Below are positions 17,829 to 25,854 of a stretch of 64,000 nt of DNA, one piece after another; positions within the stretch are counted from its first letter, which is position 1; each line of letters begins with the position of its first letter. The notes under the pieces are model-generated. The model was not told the origin of the DNA, did not search any database, and saw only the letters and a program-made list of their open reading frames with translations. Made by a program: the position numbers and the translations under genes. This DNA comes from Morganella morganii H1r (GTDB taxonomy: Bacteria > Pseudomonadota > Gammaproteobacteria > Enterobacterales > Enterobacteriaceae): the NCBI RefSeq assembly GCF_000633515.1, contig NZ_AYMP01000021.1:1-64000 (forward strand), written 5' to 3'.

Positions 17829-20800
17829 TTACACCTTTTCCACATTAACCAGGAAGGCTTTAAATTCAGGCGTCTGGGTATTCGCATCCCCGACAAACGG
17901 TGTCAGTGTATTGGTGATAAAGCCTTTCACCGCCACACCCTCAAAACCCCAGTGAATCGGAATACCGATGGTATCCACTTTCTGACCATTCACGTCCAGC
18001 GTCCGGATGCGTTTGGTCACCACTGCTTTGGCTTTGATATAGCCGCGTTTGGAACTGACTTTTACCGTATCACCCTGGGAAATACCCTTCTCATTCGCAA
18101 GACGCTCACCAATTTCGATAAACTGCTGCGGCTGAATAATGGCATTTAACCGTGCGTGTTTGGTCCAGTAGTGGAAATGCTCCGTCAGGCGGTAAGTTGT
18201 ACCGACATACGGGAATTCCGCTGCTTTACCCATCTGCGCCCAGTCGTCCTTAAAGATACGGGCTGCCGGGTTGGAGACCACATCCGGGTGCAGCGGGTTA
18301 GTACCGAGCGGGGTTTCAATCGGCTCGTAGTGCTCAGGGAACGGCCCTTCCGCCATCTTATCGATAGCAAACAGGCGGCCCATCCCTTCCGGCTGCATGA
18401 TAAACGGCCCGACATCCGAATCCGGCGCGGCGTTGCTGTAGTCCGGCACATCCATACCGATCCACTTGCTGCCGTTCCATTCCAGAATCTGGCGTTTCGG
18501 ATCCCACGGTTTACCCGCCGGGTCCGCAGACGCACGGTTATAAATCACGCGGCGGTTCAGCGGCCATGCCCACGCCCAGCCAAGGGTGTTACCCAGCCCG
18601 GTCGGGTCAGCGTTATCACGGCGCGCCATCTGGTTACCCTGCGGTGTCCAGCTGCCGGCGAAAATCCAGCATCCGCTTGCCGTGGTACCATCATCACGCA
18701 ACTGTGCGAATGAAGTGAGCTGCTCACCTTTCTTCACAATCACATTGCCGTCAGCATCTTTCAGATCGACCAGCGCCAGACCGTTACTCTCCTGCGCGAC
18801 TTCTTCCGGGGTCGGATTATCGCGGTCGAAGTAGTTCCAGGTCATGTTCAGCACCTGCTCAGGGACTTTACCGCCTTCCGATTCATACAGTTTGCGGACA
18901 CGGTGGAAAATACCGGAGAGGATTTCGCCGTCACTGATAGCTTCGCCCGGGGCATCCGCGCCTTTCCAGTGCCACTGTAACCAGCGGGCGGAGTTAACGA
19001 TAGAACCGTTCTCTTCCGCAAAACAGCAGGACGGCAGGCGGAACACCGTGGTCTGAATCTGAGACGGATCCACATCGTTCATCTCGCCGTGATTCTGCCA
19101 GAAGTTCGATGTTTCGGTATTCAGCGGGTCAACGGTGATCAGGAACTTCAGTTTTGAAAGCGCCTTCACCACTTTGTTTTTATTCGGGAATGAGGCTAAC
19201 GGGTTAAAGCCCTGGCAGATATAGCCGTTGACTTCCCCTTTATCCATCATGTCGAAATAACGCAGGACATCGTAACCTTTGTCCCACTTCGGCAGCCAGT
19301 CAAAGCCCCAGTTATTCTCTTTCTGCGCTTTGTCACCGTAGAAGGTTTTCATCAGGCTGACAAAGAACTTCGGATAGTTGCCCCAGTAGTTGACCTGGCC
19401 CGGCACCGTTGGTTTTGGTGTGTTGGCAGCCAGATAACTTTCCAGTGTTGTCTGTTTGTCAGACGGCAGCGTCAGGTAGCCCGGCAGGCTCTGTGACAGC
19501 AGACCCAGGTCAGTTAAGCCCTGGATATTGGAGTGACCGCGCAGCGCGTTCACGCCGCCGCCCAGCATCCCCATGTTACCCAGCAGCAGCTGGATCATGG
19601 CCATGGTACGGATGTTCTGTGCGCCGACAGTATGCTGTGTCCAGCCCAGTGCATACAGGAATGAGGCGGTTTTATCTTTCGCGCAGGTTTCACCGATATA
19701 TTCACAGACTTTCAGGAAGTCGTCTTTCGGCGTCCCGCAGATATTGGTCACCACATCCGGGGTATAGCGGCTGACGTGCTCTTTCAGTAAATTCCAGACA
19801 CAACGCGGATGCTGTAATGTGGTATCGCGTCTGGCGAAACCATTTTCATCCAGCTCGTAGTTCCAGGTGGTTTTATCGTACTGACGTTTTTCCGCATCAT
19901 AGCCGCTGAACAAGCCATTATCGAACGCATAATCTTCACGCACAATCAGGCTGGCGTTGGTATACGCCTCAACATATTCACGGTTAATTTTTTCATTTTC
20001 CATCAGGTACTTAATCACACCTGACAGGAACGCAATATCCGTACCGGAACGGATAGGCGTATAGAAATCCGCCACAGCCGCAGTACGGGTGAAGCGCGGA
20101 TCAATCACGATCAGTTTGGCATTGTTATGAATTTTGGCTTCCATCGCCCAGCGGAACCCGACAGGGTGAGCTTCCGCAGCATTTCCGCCCATCACAACAA
20201 TAAGGTTGGCATTTTTAATATCAACCCAGTGGTTGGTCATGGCACCGCGACCAAATGTCGGAGCAAGACTTGCTACCGTAGGTCCGTGTCAGACACGCGC
20301 CTGGTTATCCACGGCAAGCATGCCGAGGGCGCGGGAAAATTTCTGGGTGACAAAGCCGGTTTCGTTACTGGCGGCAGACGCGCATAACATCCCGGTGGTT
20401 AACCAGCGGTTGACAGTCACGCCATCGCTGTTTTTTTCAATAAAGTTACTGTCGCGGTCATCTTTGACCAGGCGGGCGATACGATCAAACGCCTCATTCC
20501 ACGAGATCCGTTTCCACTCGTTGGTGCCCGGCTCGCGGACTTCAGGATATTTAAGACGGCTTTCGCTGTGGATAAAATCAATCAGACCTGCGCCTTTCGG
20601 ACACAATGCGCCACGGTTTACCGGATGATCCGGATCCCCTTCAATGTGGAAAACAGATTCTTTGGCGTTTTTTGCCCCGTCACCCAGACTGTACATTAAC
20701 AGCCCGCAGCCGACGGAACAGTATGTGCAGGTATTACGGGTTTCACGTGCGCGCAACAGCTTATACTGACGTGAACCGGCAATGGCGACCGCCGGGGCAA

Positions 20801-20876
20801 ACCCCAGAGCCGCTGCCGTTGTACCCGCCATACCGCCAGCGCAGATCTTAAAGAACTGCCTTCTGCTGACTTGCAT
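17829..20876 (-). CDS. fdoG: Formate dehydrogenase-O catalytic subunit, selenoprotein
   Basis: This periplasm-facing molybdopterin enzyme oxidises formate to CO2. The full frame is 1016 codons, interrupted by an in-frame TGA at 20289-20291 (codon 196), read as selenocysteine in the context NQARV-U-HGPTVASLA. That is the same position as in E. coli FdnG/FdoG. The N-terminus is a Tat signal (SRRQFFK), followed by a [4Fe-4S] motif CTYCSVGCGLLMYS near residue 50. The reading frame continues cleanly after the TGA to the stop at 17829, so it is one gene and not two. ATG follows a strong RBS (AAGGAG). It is divergent from fdhD with a 166-base promoter gap. Confidence 0.95.
20250..20291 (-). promoter_or_regulatory. 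SECIS element and selenocysteine UGA codon of fdoG
   Basis: TGA (20289-20291) is followed on the minus strand, within 30 bases, by a hairpin whose apical part AGCAA-GTC-TTGCT spans 20262-20274. Bacterial SECIS elements lie directly after the UGA and show a G-U containing apical loop that SelB binds, as in E. coli fdhF. SelB and SelA encoded nearby support function. Confidence 0.85.
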
Positions 20877-21042
20877 GGAGATCTCCTTATTACATTGCTC
20901 TTATGCCGCTGCAAGATAAGCCACAGCGAACTTTCTTTTTATCTGCACAGTGGTGCGTGCGATCAGGTTCATTGCCTGGTGGAATGGTGTAAACTTTTAC
21001 CCATACTATTATTATGTATTATTAAGCGCAGGAATTCATCTG

Positions 21043-21873
21043 ATGGATGACATTTATTCCATAGAGTCGTTACATAATTGCCTAATTCGCGGTGCGCATC
21101 TCACAAATGTGCAACAAAAAAGCAAGCCCGGGCATAATGAAAATGACTGGGTCGCGGAAGAGACGCCGGTTGCCCTGGTGTACAACGGCATCTCCCATGT
21201 GGTGATGATGGCCAGCCCGAAAAACCTCGGCGATTTTGCGGTCGGTTTTTCCCTTTCCGAAGGCATTATTGAATCCGCTGATGAAATCCGCGGGATTGAT
21301 ATTACGGATGCCTGCCACGGCGGCTTTGAAGTCCACGTTGAATTATCCGCCCGCCGTTTTGCCGGGCTGAAAGAGCGCCGCCGCAATATGGCCGGGCGCA
21401 CCGGCTGCGGTATCTGCGGTACCGAGCAGATCAGCGAGATTTTCCGGCCAATCACACCGCTGGATTCCACACAGACCTTTTCTCTCAGCCACCTCGATGA
21501 GGCACTCAGCCAGCTTCCACAGGTACAGGAAATCGGAAAACTGACCGGCTGCACCCATGCCGCAGGCTGGATTTCCCCGCAGGGTGAATTACTGGGCGGT
21601 TGTGAAGATGTCGGCCGCCATGTGGCGCTCGATAAACTGCTGGGTATGCGGGCAAAAGCACAGTGGACAGACGGCGCGGTGCTGGTCTCCAGCCGCGCCA
21701 GCTATGAGATGGTGCAGAAAAGTGCGCAGTGCGGCGCGGAAATTCTGTTTGCGGTTTCCGCCCCGACCACGCTGGCGATTGAAACTGCCAAACGCTGCCG
21801 CCTGACACTGGCCGGGTTCTGTAAAAAAGGGCGGGCTACCATCTATACCCACCCTGAACGGCTGATCCCCTGA
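21043..21873 (+). CDS. fdhD: Formate dehydrogenase sulfurtransferase FdhD
   Basis: FdhD transfers sulfur from IscS to the molybdenum cofactor of formate dehydrogenases. The two catalytic cysteines lie in [12 protein letters not shown] near residue 122. The ATG at 21043 gives 276 residues, matching E. coli (277), with AGGA 11 bases upstream; a longer frame from 20950 begins with an unlikely hydrophobic leader. The gene is divergent from fdoG. It ends immediately next to the convergent acetyltransferase stop (21874). Confidence 0.93.
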   Translation: MDDIYSIESLHNCLIRGAHLTNVQQKSKPGHNENDWVAEETPVALVYNGISHVVMMASPKNLGDFAVGFSLSEGIIESADEIRGIDITDACHGGFEVHVELSARRFAGLKERRRNMAGRTGCGICGTEQISEIFRPITPLDSTQTFSLSHLDEALSQLPQVQEIGKLTGCTHAAGWISPQGELLGGCEDVGRHVALDKLLGMRAKAQWTDGAVLVSSRASYEMVQKSAQCGAEILFAVSAPTTLAIETAKRCRLTLAGFCKKGRATIYTHPERLIP

Positions 21874-22638
21874 CTATTCAGCCAGCGGATGATATATCCA
21901 CAGATTCGGCTCATGGTAAATGACCCGATCCGTTTCAGGATCGGCCTGAACCGGTACCAGTGCCCCGGGCACAATGTACTGACCGGCGTGCGGAAAGGCC
22001 ATCCCGGTCCATTCAGACCAGTTATCAACGGAGGATGTAATATCCACCGAACGCATAGCCGGTTTGATAATCTGCCCGCCCAGCCGGATATGTGTGCGGA
22101 TCCACGGGTCGAACGGCTCGCCCTGCGGGGTCTGCCACTGACAATATTCCGCGAAATCCTGTAACGGATACTGTGCTTTGAGCGTTGGCCGCACCGGTAC
22201 CACCACGCCCTTCAGCCCGGCCTGTGCAGTGGCCGCTTTCAGTGCGGTGATAAGCAGGGCAGGGATACCGCGCCCGCGAAAATCCGGGTCAACGGTCACC
22301 GACAGAGCGGATACAAATGTCGGTTTCCGGGTATCGGTTGCCCCCTGCGTCAGCACCGCATCCCAGCCCTCATCCGGCAGATCAGACAGCGGTACATCTT
22401 CCGGAAAATAAAACGGAATCGCACTCAGAAGCCCGACAACCAGCTCTTCTCCGGCAATGGTTGCAACCGCAACCTGCTGAAAAGGCAAATTTTCCTCAAG
22501 ATAAAGTGTATCCCAGTACTGGTCAGAAACCGGACTGGCTAACATAAACAACGGCCATTGTTCCGCAACCAGAGCTTCCGCGCTGTTCAGCAACGATTCA
22601 TGACACTGTGCGACACTGAGGATCCGGACTGATGACAT
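21874..22638 (-). CDS. GNAT-type acyltransferase
   Basis: The 254-residue protein has a GNAT acetyl-CoA binding signature (SALSVTVDPDFRGRGIPALLITALK, seen as V-x-P-x-x-R-G-R-G-I near residue 115-125). The start ATG 22636-22638 (MSSVRILSV) is chosen for its RBS GGAG. A longer frame from 22692 lacks one. The substrate is unknown. It converges on fdhD without a gap, so there is no room for a terminator between them. Confidence 0.75.
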   Translation of the reverse strand: MSSVRILSVAQCHESLLNSAEALVAEQWPLFMLASPVSDQYWDTLYLEENLPFQQVAVATIAGEELVVGLLSAIPFYFPEDVPLSDLPDEGWDAVLTQGATDTRKPTFVSALSVTVDPDFRGRGIPALLITALKAATAQAGLKGVVVPVRPTLKAQYPLQDFAEYCQWQTPQGEPFDPWIRTHIRLGGQIIKPAMRSVDITSSVDNWSEWTGMAFPHAGQYIVPGALVPVQADPETDRVIYHEPNLWIYHPLAE

Positions 22639-22740
22639 GTACTTCTCCGCTAATCGGGGTGATTGCCGGTATGTTACCGGTTTTCCGGGCAAAAAACTTA
22701 ATACAACCTTTATTGCTGATACCCTATTTATACTTACATA

Positions 22741-23175
22741 TCAGCGGCGGTGCGACGAAAAATAAAATCCCTTTCCTGTCCGTTCTCCGTTTTTATCCAG
22801 AATTTCATAATACTCTTCCGTCACCACTGACTGCCCTTTATCCCAGCGTCCGGTATCTGACAGATTATCCGCCCGGTAAACATCCCCGACCACCCGGTAC
22901 TGCCGCCCTTTATAGCGGATATGTTTTGTGGCTCCCGGAGAAAACTGCCGGGTGACCTCAGAGTACTCCCCGTTGCCGTCACGCCGCAGGCCGATCAGCC
23001 GCAGACCTTTTGTTGCCGGGTCATTATCCGCCGCACCGGGCACCGGCATATCCGGTGTCAGAGTCATCACCTCATAACGCTCAGAAAAATCACTTCTCCC
23101 GATTTGCGGCCATGTGGCCGATGCGGATCCGCAGGTCAGCACCGTTAACAACAAAAACATCAGCATTTGTTTCAT
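22741..23175 (-). CDS. Small secreted or periplasmic protein, unknown function
   Basis: The 144-residue protein has a signal peptide (MKQMLMFLLLTVLTCGSASA, cleavage probably after SASA). The mature part is polar and rich in charged residues and aromatics (RYEVMTL, HIRYKGRQYRVVGDVYRAD). I do not recognise the family. It is divergent from the haem operon, whose promoter region lies between them. Confidence 0.6.
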   Translation of the reverse strand: MKQMLMFLLLTVLTCGSASATWPQIGRSDFSERYEVMTLTPDMPVPGAADNDPATKGLRLIGLRRDGNGEYSEVTRQFSPGATKHIRYKGRQYRVVGDVYRADNLSDTGRWDKGQSVVTEEYYEILDKNGERTGKGFYFSSHRR

Positions 23176-23618
23176 TATCAGATTATCCGTTCAGCTCAAA
23201 ACACCGGACAGTATGAAACAGAAATACCAAATCAAATGCGATAACAGCCGTTAATTGAACGCATTATTATTGCGTTTAAAATCACCTTATCAATAAAAGA
23301 AAAAAATAACTCATCACTTTTAATAATATTAATGAATTAGTAACGTTGTTTACCGCACAGAAAAACTCTGAATGTGCATCACATATTTTCACTCTTATAT
23401 TTTAAATAAATCTGTCACAAAAAATAAAAAAGAGTGATTTTTTAATTCGTTATTTAATTAGCATTCTAATCAAATTATTCTCATTGCAAACAAATGATAA
23501 TAATTCTCATTTACAGATAATTCATTCTCCTTTATCGTTTATTTGTCTTCCGGTAATCACACCGGAAAAAAACACTTCATTCACCCTGTCATTCATTAAA
23601 TTACAAGGAGTTTAGTTT
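23176..23618. other. AT-rich promoter region of the haem-uptake operon
   Basis: No gene lies in these 443 bases. They are strongly AT-rich and carry the Fur-box-like sequences at 23472-23512. A strong RBS (AAGGAG) lies at about 23605, before the hemophilin-like start. The long leader leaves about 100 bases between the presumed operator and the start codon. Confidence 0.55.
23472..23512. promoter_or_regulatory. Putative tandem Fur boxes
   Basis: ATGATAATAATTCTCATTT (23494-23512) is a near-palindrome close to the Fur consensus GATAATGATAATCATTATC. AAATTATTCTCATTGCAA, about 20 bases upstream, is a second weaker match. Position upstream of a haem-uptake operon fits iron repression. The assignment rests on similarity to the consensus only. 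Confidence 0.65.
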
Positions 23619-24398
23619 ATGAAGACATTTAATATGAAAACCCCGCTGGCAACACTGGTCACCCTGTGTGCCGCATTCTCCGCAGTACAGGCTCAGGCTG
23701 ATGCGGGCTATGGAGCATCATCTGCCGAAGGCTTAAGTAACTATATATCTGTCGGCGTAACCGCTGCATCAGAGCGTCAGGGACATCCGTCACCGGGCGG
23801 AGAGCCGGGAATCGGTTATTCCGGCATGCACAACGGAACCAAAGTCAGCTTTGCCGGGCTGCAGGGACCCAACCGTGCAGCACCAAACGATAACGGTGTT
23901 TCTGTTATCACCTCCACTCCGCAGTCACACCGCAATATGGGCTCTTTTAACTTTGCCAAAATAGCCGATGCCGATATTTATTACGGTGAATGGGTTTCCG
24001 GTACGGATTTCAGCGATGATTCCCATATGGCGTATTACGCAGGGAAAGATATCACTGCGGCTATGCCATCCGAAGGGACGGCACAGTACAGCATTAAAGG
24101 ACTCAGCGGCTACAGCAGCGGTGAACAGATCAGCGGCACATTCAGCACCAATTTTGATGCTAATACCTTTACCGGCTCTCTCAGCTCAACCGATCTCAGC
24201 TACAGCCTGAGCGGCGCTGTCAGCGGTTCAGCCTTTAACGGATCTGCATCTGTCAGCACCACCGGTACTGATACCACAACTGTCAGCGGTACGACCAGCG
24301 GGCATTTCTTTGGTGACAATGCACAGCAGATTGCCGGTTATGCTGAATTCAGCAGCGATAAAGCGAAGAATATCGCGTTCGGCGGAACCAAGTCCTGA
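23619..24398 (+). CDS. Hemophilin-like secreted Slam substrate (probable haemophore)
   Basis: The 259-residue protein has a signal peptide (cleavage probably after VQAQA, residue 27) and no lipobox cysteine, so it is soluble after export. The N-terminal part (28-135) is a candidate ligand-binding domain with histidines and tyrosines. The C-terminal part (about 140-259) looks like an 8-stranded barrel of the TbpB/hemophilin type: alternating serine, glycine and threonine strands ending SGHFFGDNAQQIAGYAEFSS. Its size and position before a Slam gene match HphA-type hemophilins of Acinetobacter, which are carried across the outer membrane by Slam. Haem as ligand is inferred from the receptor downstream. 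Confidence 0.75.
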   Translation: MKTFNMKTPLATLVTLCAAFSAVQAQADAGYGASSAEGLSNYISVGVTAASERQGHPSPGGEPGIGYSGMHNGTKVSFAGLQGPNRAAPNDNGVSVITSTPQSHRNMGSFNFAKIADADIYYGEWVSGTDFSDDSHMAYYAGKDITAAMPSEGTAQYSIKGLSGYSSGEQISGTFSTNFDANTFTGSLSSTDLSYSLSGAVSGSAFNGSASVSTTGTDTTTVSGTTSGHFFGDNAQQIAGYAEFSSDKAKNIAFGGTKS

Positions 24399-24416
24399 TT
24401 CATTATTGATACATTT

Positions 24417-24448
24417 CATCAGGAACAGATAATCTGTTCCTGATGTTT
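24417..24448 (+). terminator. Strong intercistronic hairpin between hemophilin-like and Slam genes
   Basis: CATCAGGAACAGAT (24417-24430) pairs perfectly with ATCTGTTCCTGATG (24432-24445) over 14 bp with almost no loop, followed by only three T. A partial terminator or a stem that protects the 3' end of the upstream message would let the secreted protein be made in excess over Slam and the receptor. The effect is inference. Confidence 0.7.
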
Positions 24449-24461
24449 AGCGGATATAATT

Positions 24462-25814
24462 ATGTCGTCGCAGATAAAGTTAATTTACGGATTTATTCTT
24501 TTTTTATTATTACTTGTTTTTTCATTACCGGCATCTGCAATTATACAAAAAAACAATCATTCAGAAGACAATAATACTGCACGTAATTTATATCTCTCAC
24601 TAAAGAAAAATAATCTCAAAGCGATTTATCATTACTTATCTGTTTATCAGCAGGAACATCAGGCTGACCCGTTACTGATTATCTTCAGCCGGGCAAAACT
24701 GGCCTATTTAAACCAGCGCCCCGGGGTTGCTATCGGATTATATAACACCATTCTGCAACAGAAACCCCATTTCTTTGCCGCACAACTGGAACTGGCCCGC
24801 AGCTACCGGGCCGATCGTCAGATCGGGAACGCCTTGCTTTTGTTCCGGGAACTGAGTCAGCGCCTGCCGGTGACCTCTCCCCACTATCCGGAAATTACCC
24901 GTACCATTACCGAACTCACCCGGGCACTCAGTTGGTCATTACTGCTCAGCGCCGGCAGCCATTACACGGATAATTATTATCAGACCCCGCTGCCGAAAGC
25001 ACACTGCCTGCACTACAGCCCCGATGGTTCCTGTTATGCCAGCCTTATCCCGCAGATCCCCCATGCCGTCTTACAATGGCGCAGTGACTGGGATTTACGC
25101 AGGCTGACACCGCTGTCCGGCTCGCATTTTCTGACGCAGTACTACCGGGTATCAACGCGGTATGATGCCGCGAATCAGGTAGCCAATACCGTAACGCTGA
25201 CCGCTAAAACGGGTTATCACTATCAGGATCGCCATACTTTATGGCAACTGACCCCGCTGCTGGAACAACATTTTTCCACCGGACGCCGTTTTTCCTCTGC
25301 TTACGGCTTACAAACATATCTGAATCAGCAACTCAGCCCGGAGTGGTCTCTTGGCGGACTGGCTGCACTGCGACAGCACCGTTATCAGCCTTATCTGCAT
25401 TCACATAACGGCACTGAATACCAGTTGATGCCGCAGATAACCTGGCATCCGCATCCGGCAGCCACGCTGTATTTACAGGCAGAAACCACCATTCACAAAA
25501 AAAATGATCCCTATAAACATTACCGGACAGCGGCCCTGCATACCGGCCTGACCTACCTGTGGCACCCGTCTGTGTCCCAGTCTGTTCATGCCGTTTACAC
25601 CCGTAAACGTTATCACCATACACATCCGTTACACCGCCAGGCCAGGGAGGATCTCACCCGACAGTACAGCACAACACTCGCACTCTACCCGCCGTCATTC
25701 GCGCAGATTTCACCTCAGCTTTCACTGATCCACACCCGTAACCGCAGTTCTGTACCGTGGCTTTATAGCTACCGGCAGACTGAAATCATGCTGCGTTTTG
25801 AACGGCTGTTTTAA
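24462..25814 (+). CDS. Slam-type outer-membrane translocon (type XI secretion)
   Basis: The 450-residue protein has a signal peptide (LFLLLLVFSLPASA), then a helical TPR-like domain (about 35-150: YLSLKKNNLKAIYHYLSVY, AQLELARSYRAD). A DUF560-type beta-barrel runs from about 165 to the end, rich in alternating aromatic residues, and finishes in phenylalanine as outer-membrane barrels do. This layout is that of Slam proteins, which move TbpB/hemophilin-family substrates through the outer membrane. It follows its likely substrate and precedes the receptor, with a weak RBS (GCGGAT). Confidence 0.8.
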   Translation: MSSQIKLIYGFILFLLLLVFSLPASAIIQKNNHSEDNNTARNLYLSLKKNNLKAIYHYLSVYQQEHQADPLLIIFSRAKLAYLNQRPGVAIGLYNTILQQKPHFFAAQLELARSYRADRQIGNALLLFRELSQRLPVTSPHYPEITRTITELTRALSWSLLLSAGSHYTDNYYQTPLPKAHCLHYSPDGSCYASLIPQIPHAVLQWRSDWDLRRLTPLSGSHFLTQYYRVSTRYDAANQVANTVTLTAKTGYHYQDRHTLWQLTPLLEQHFSTGRRFSSAYGLQTYLNQQLSPEWSLGGLAALRQHRYQPYLHSHNGTEYQLMPQITWHPHPAATLYLQAETTIHKKNDPYKHYRTAALHTGLTYLWHPSVSQSVHAVYTRKRYHHTHPLHRQAREDLTRQYSTTLALYPPSFAQISPQLSLIHTRNRSSVPWLYSYRQTEIMLRFERLF

Positions 25815-25854
25815 CCCTTTCTGATTATTTATTTTTTATCATCCGGGAATCGTT

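Noticed and set aside
17829-20876. Two separate genes or a frameshift in the formate dehydrogenase
   Set aside because: The break is a single in-frame TGA at codon 196 with a hairpin right after it, and it matches the known selenocysteine position.
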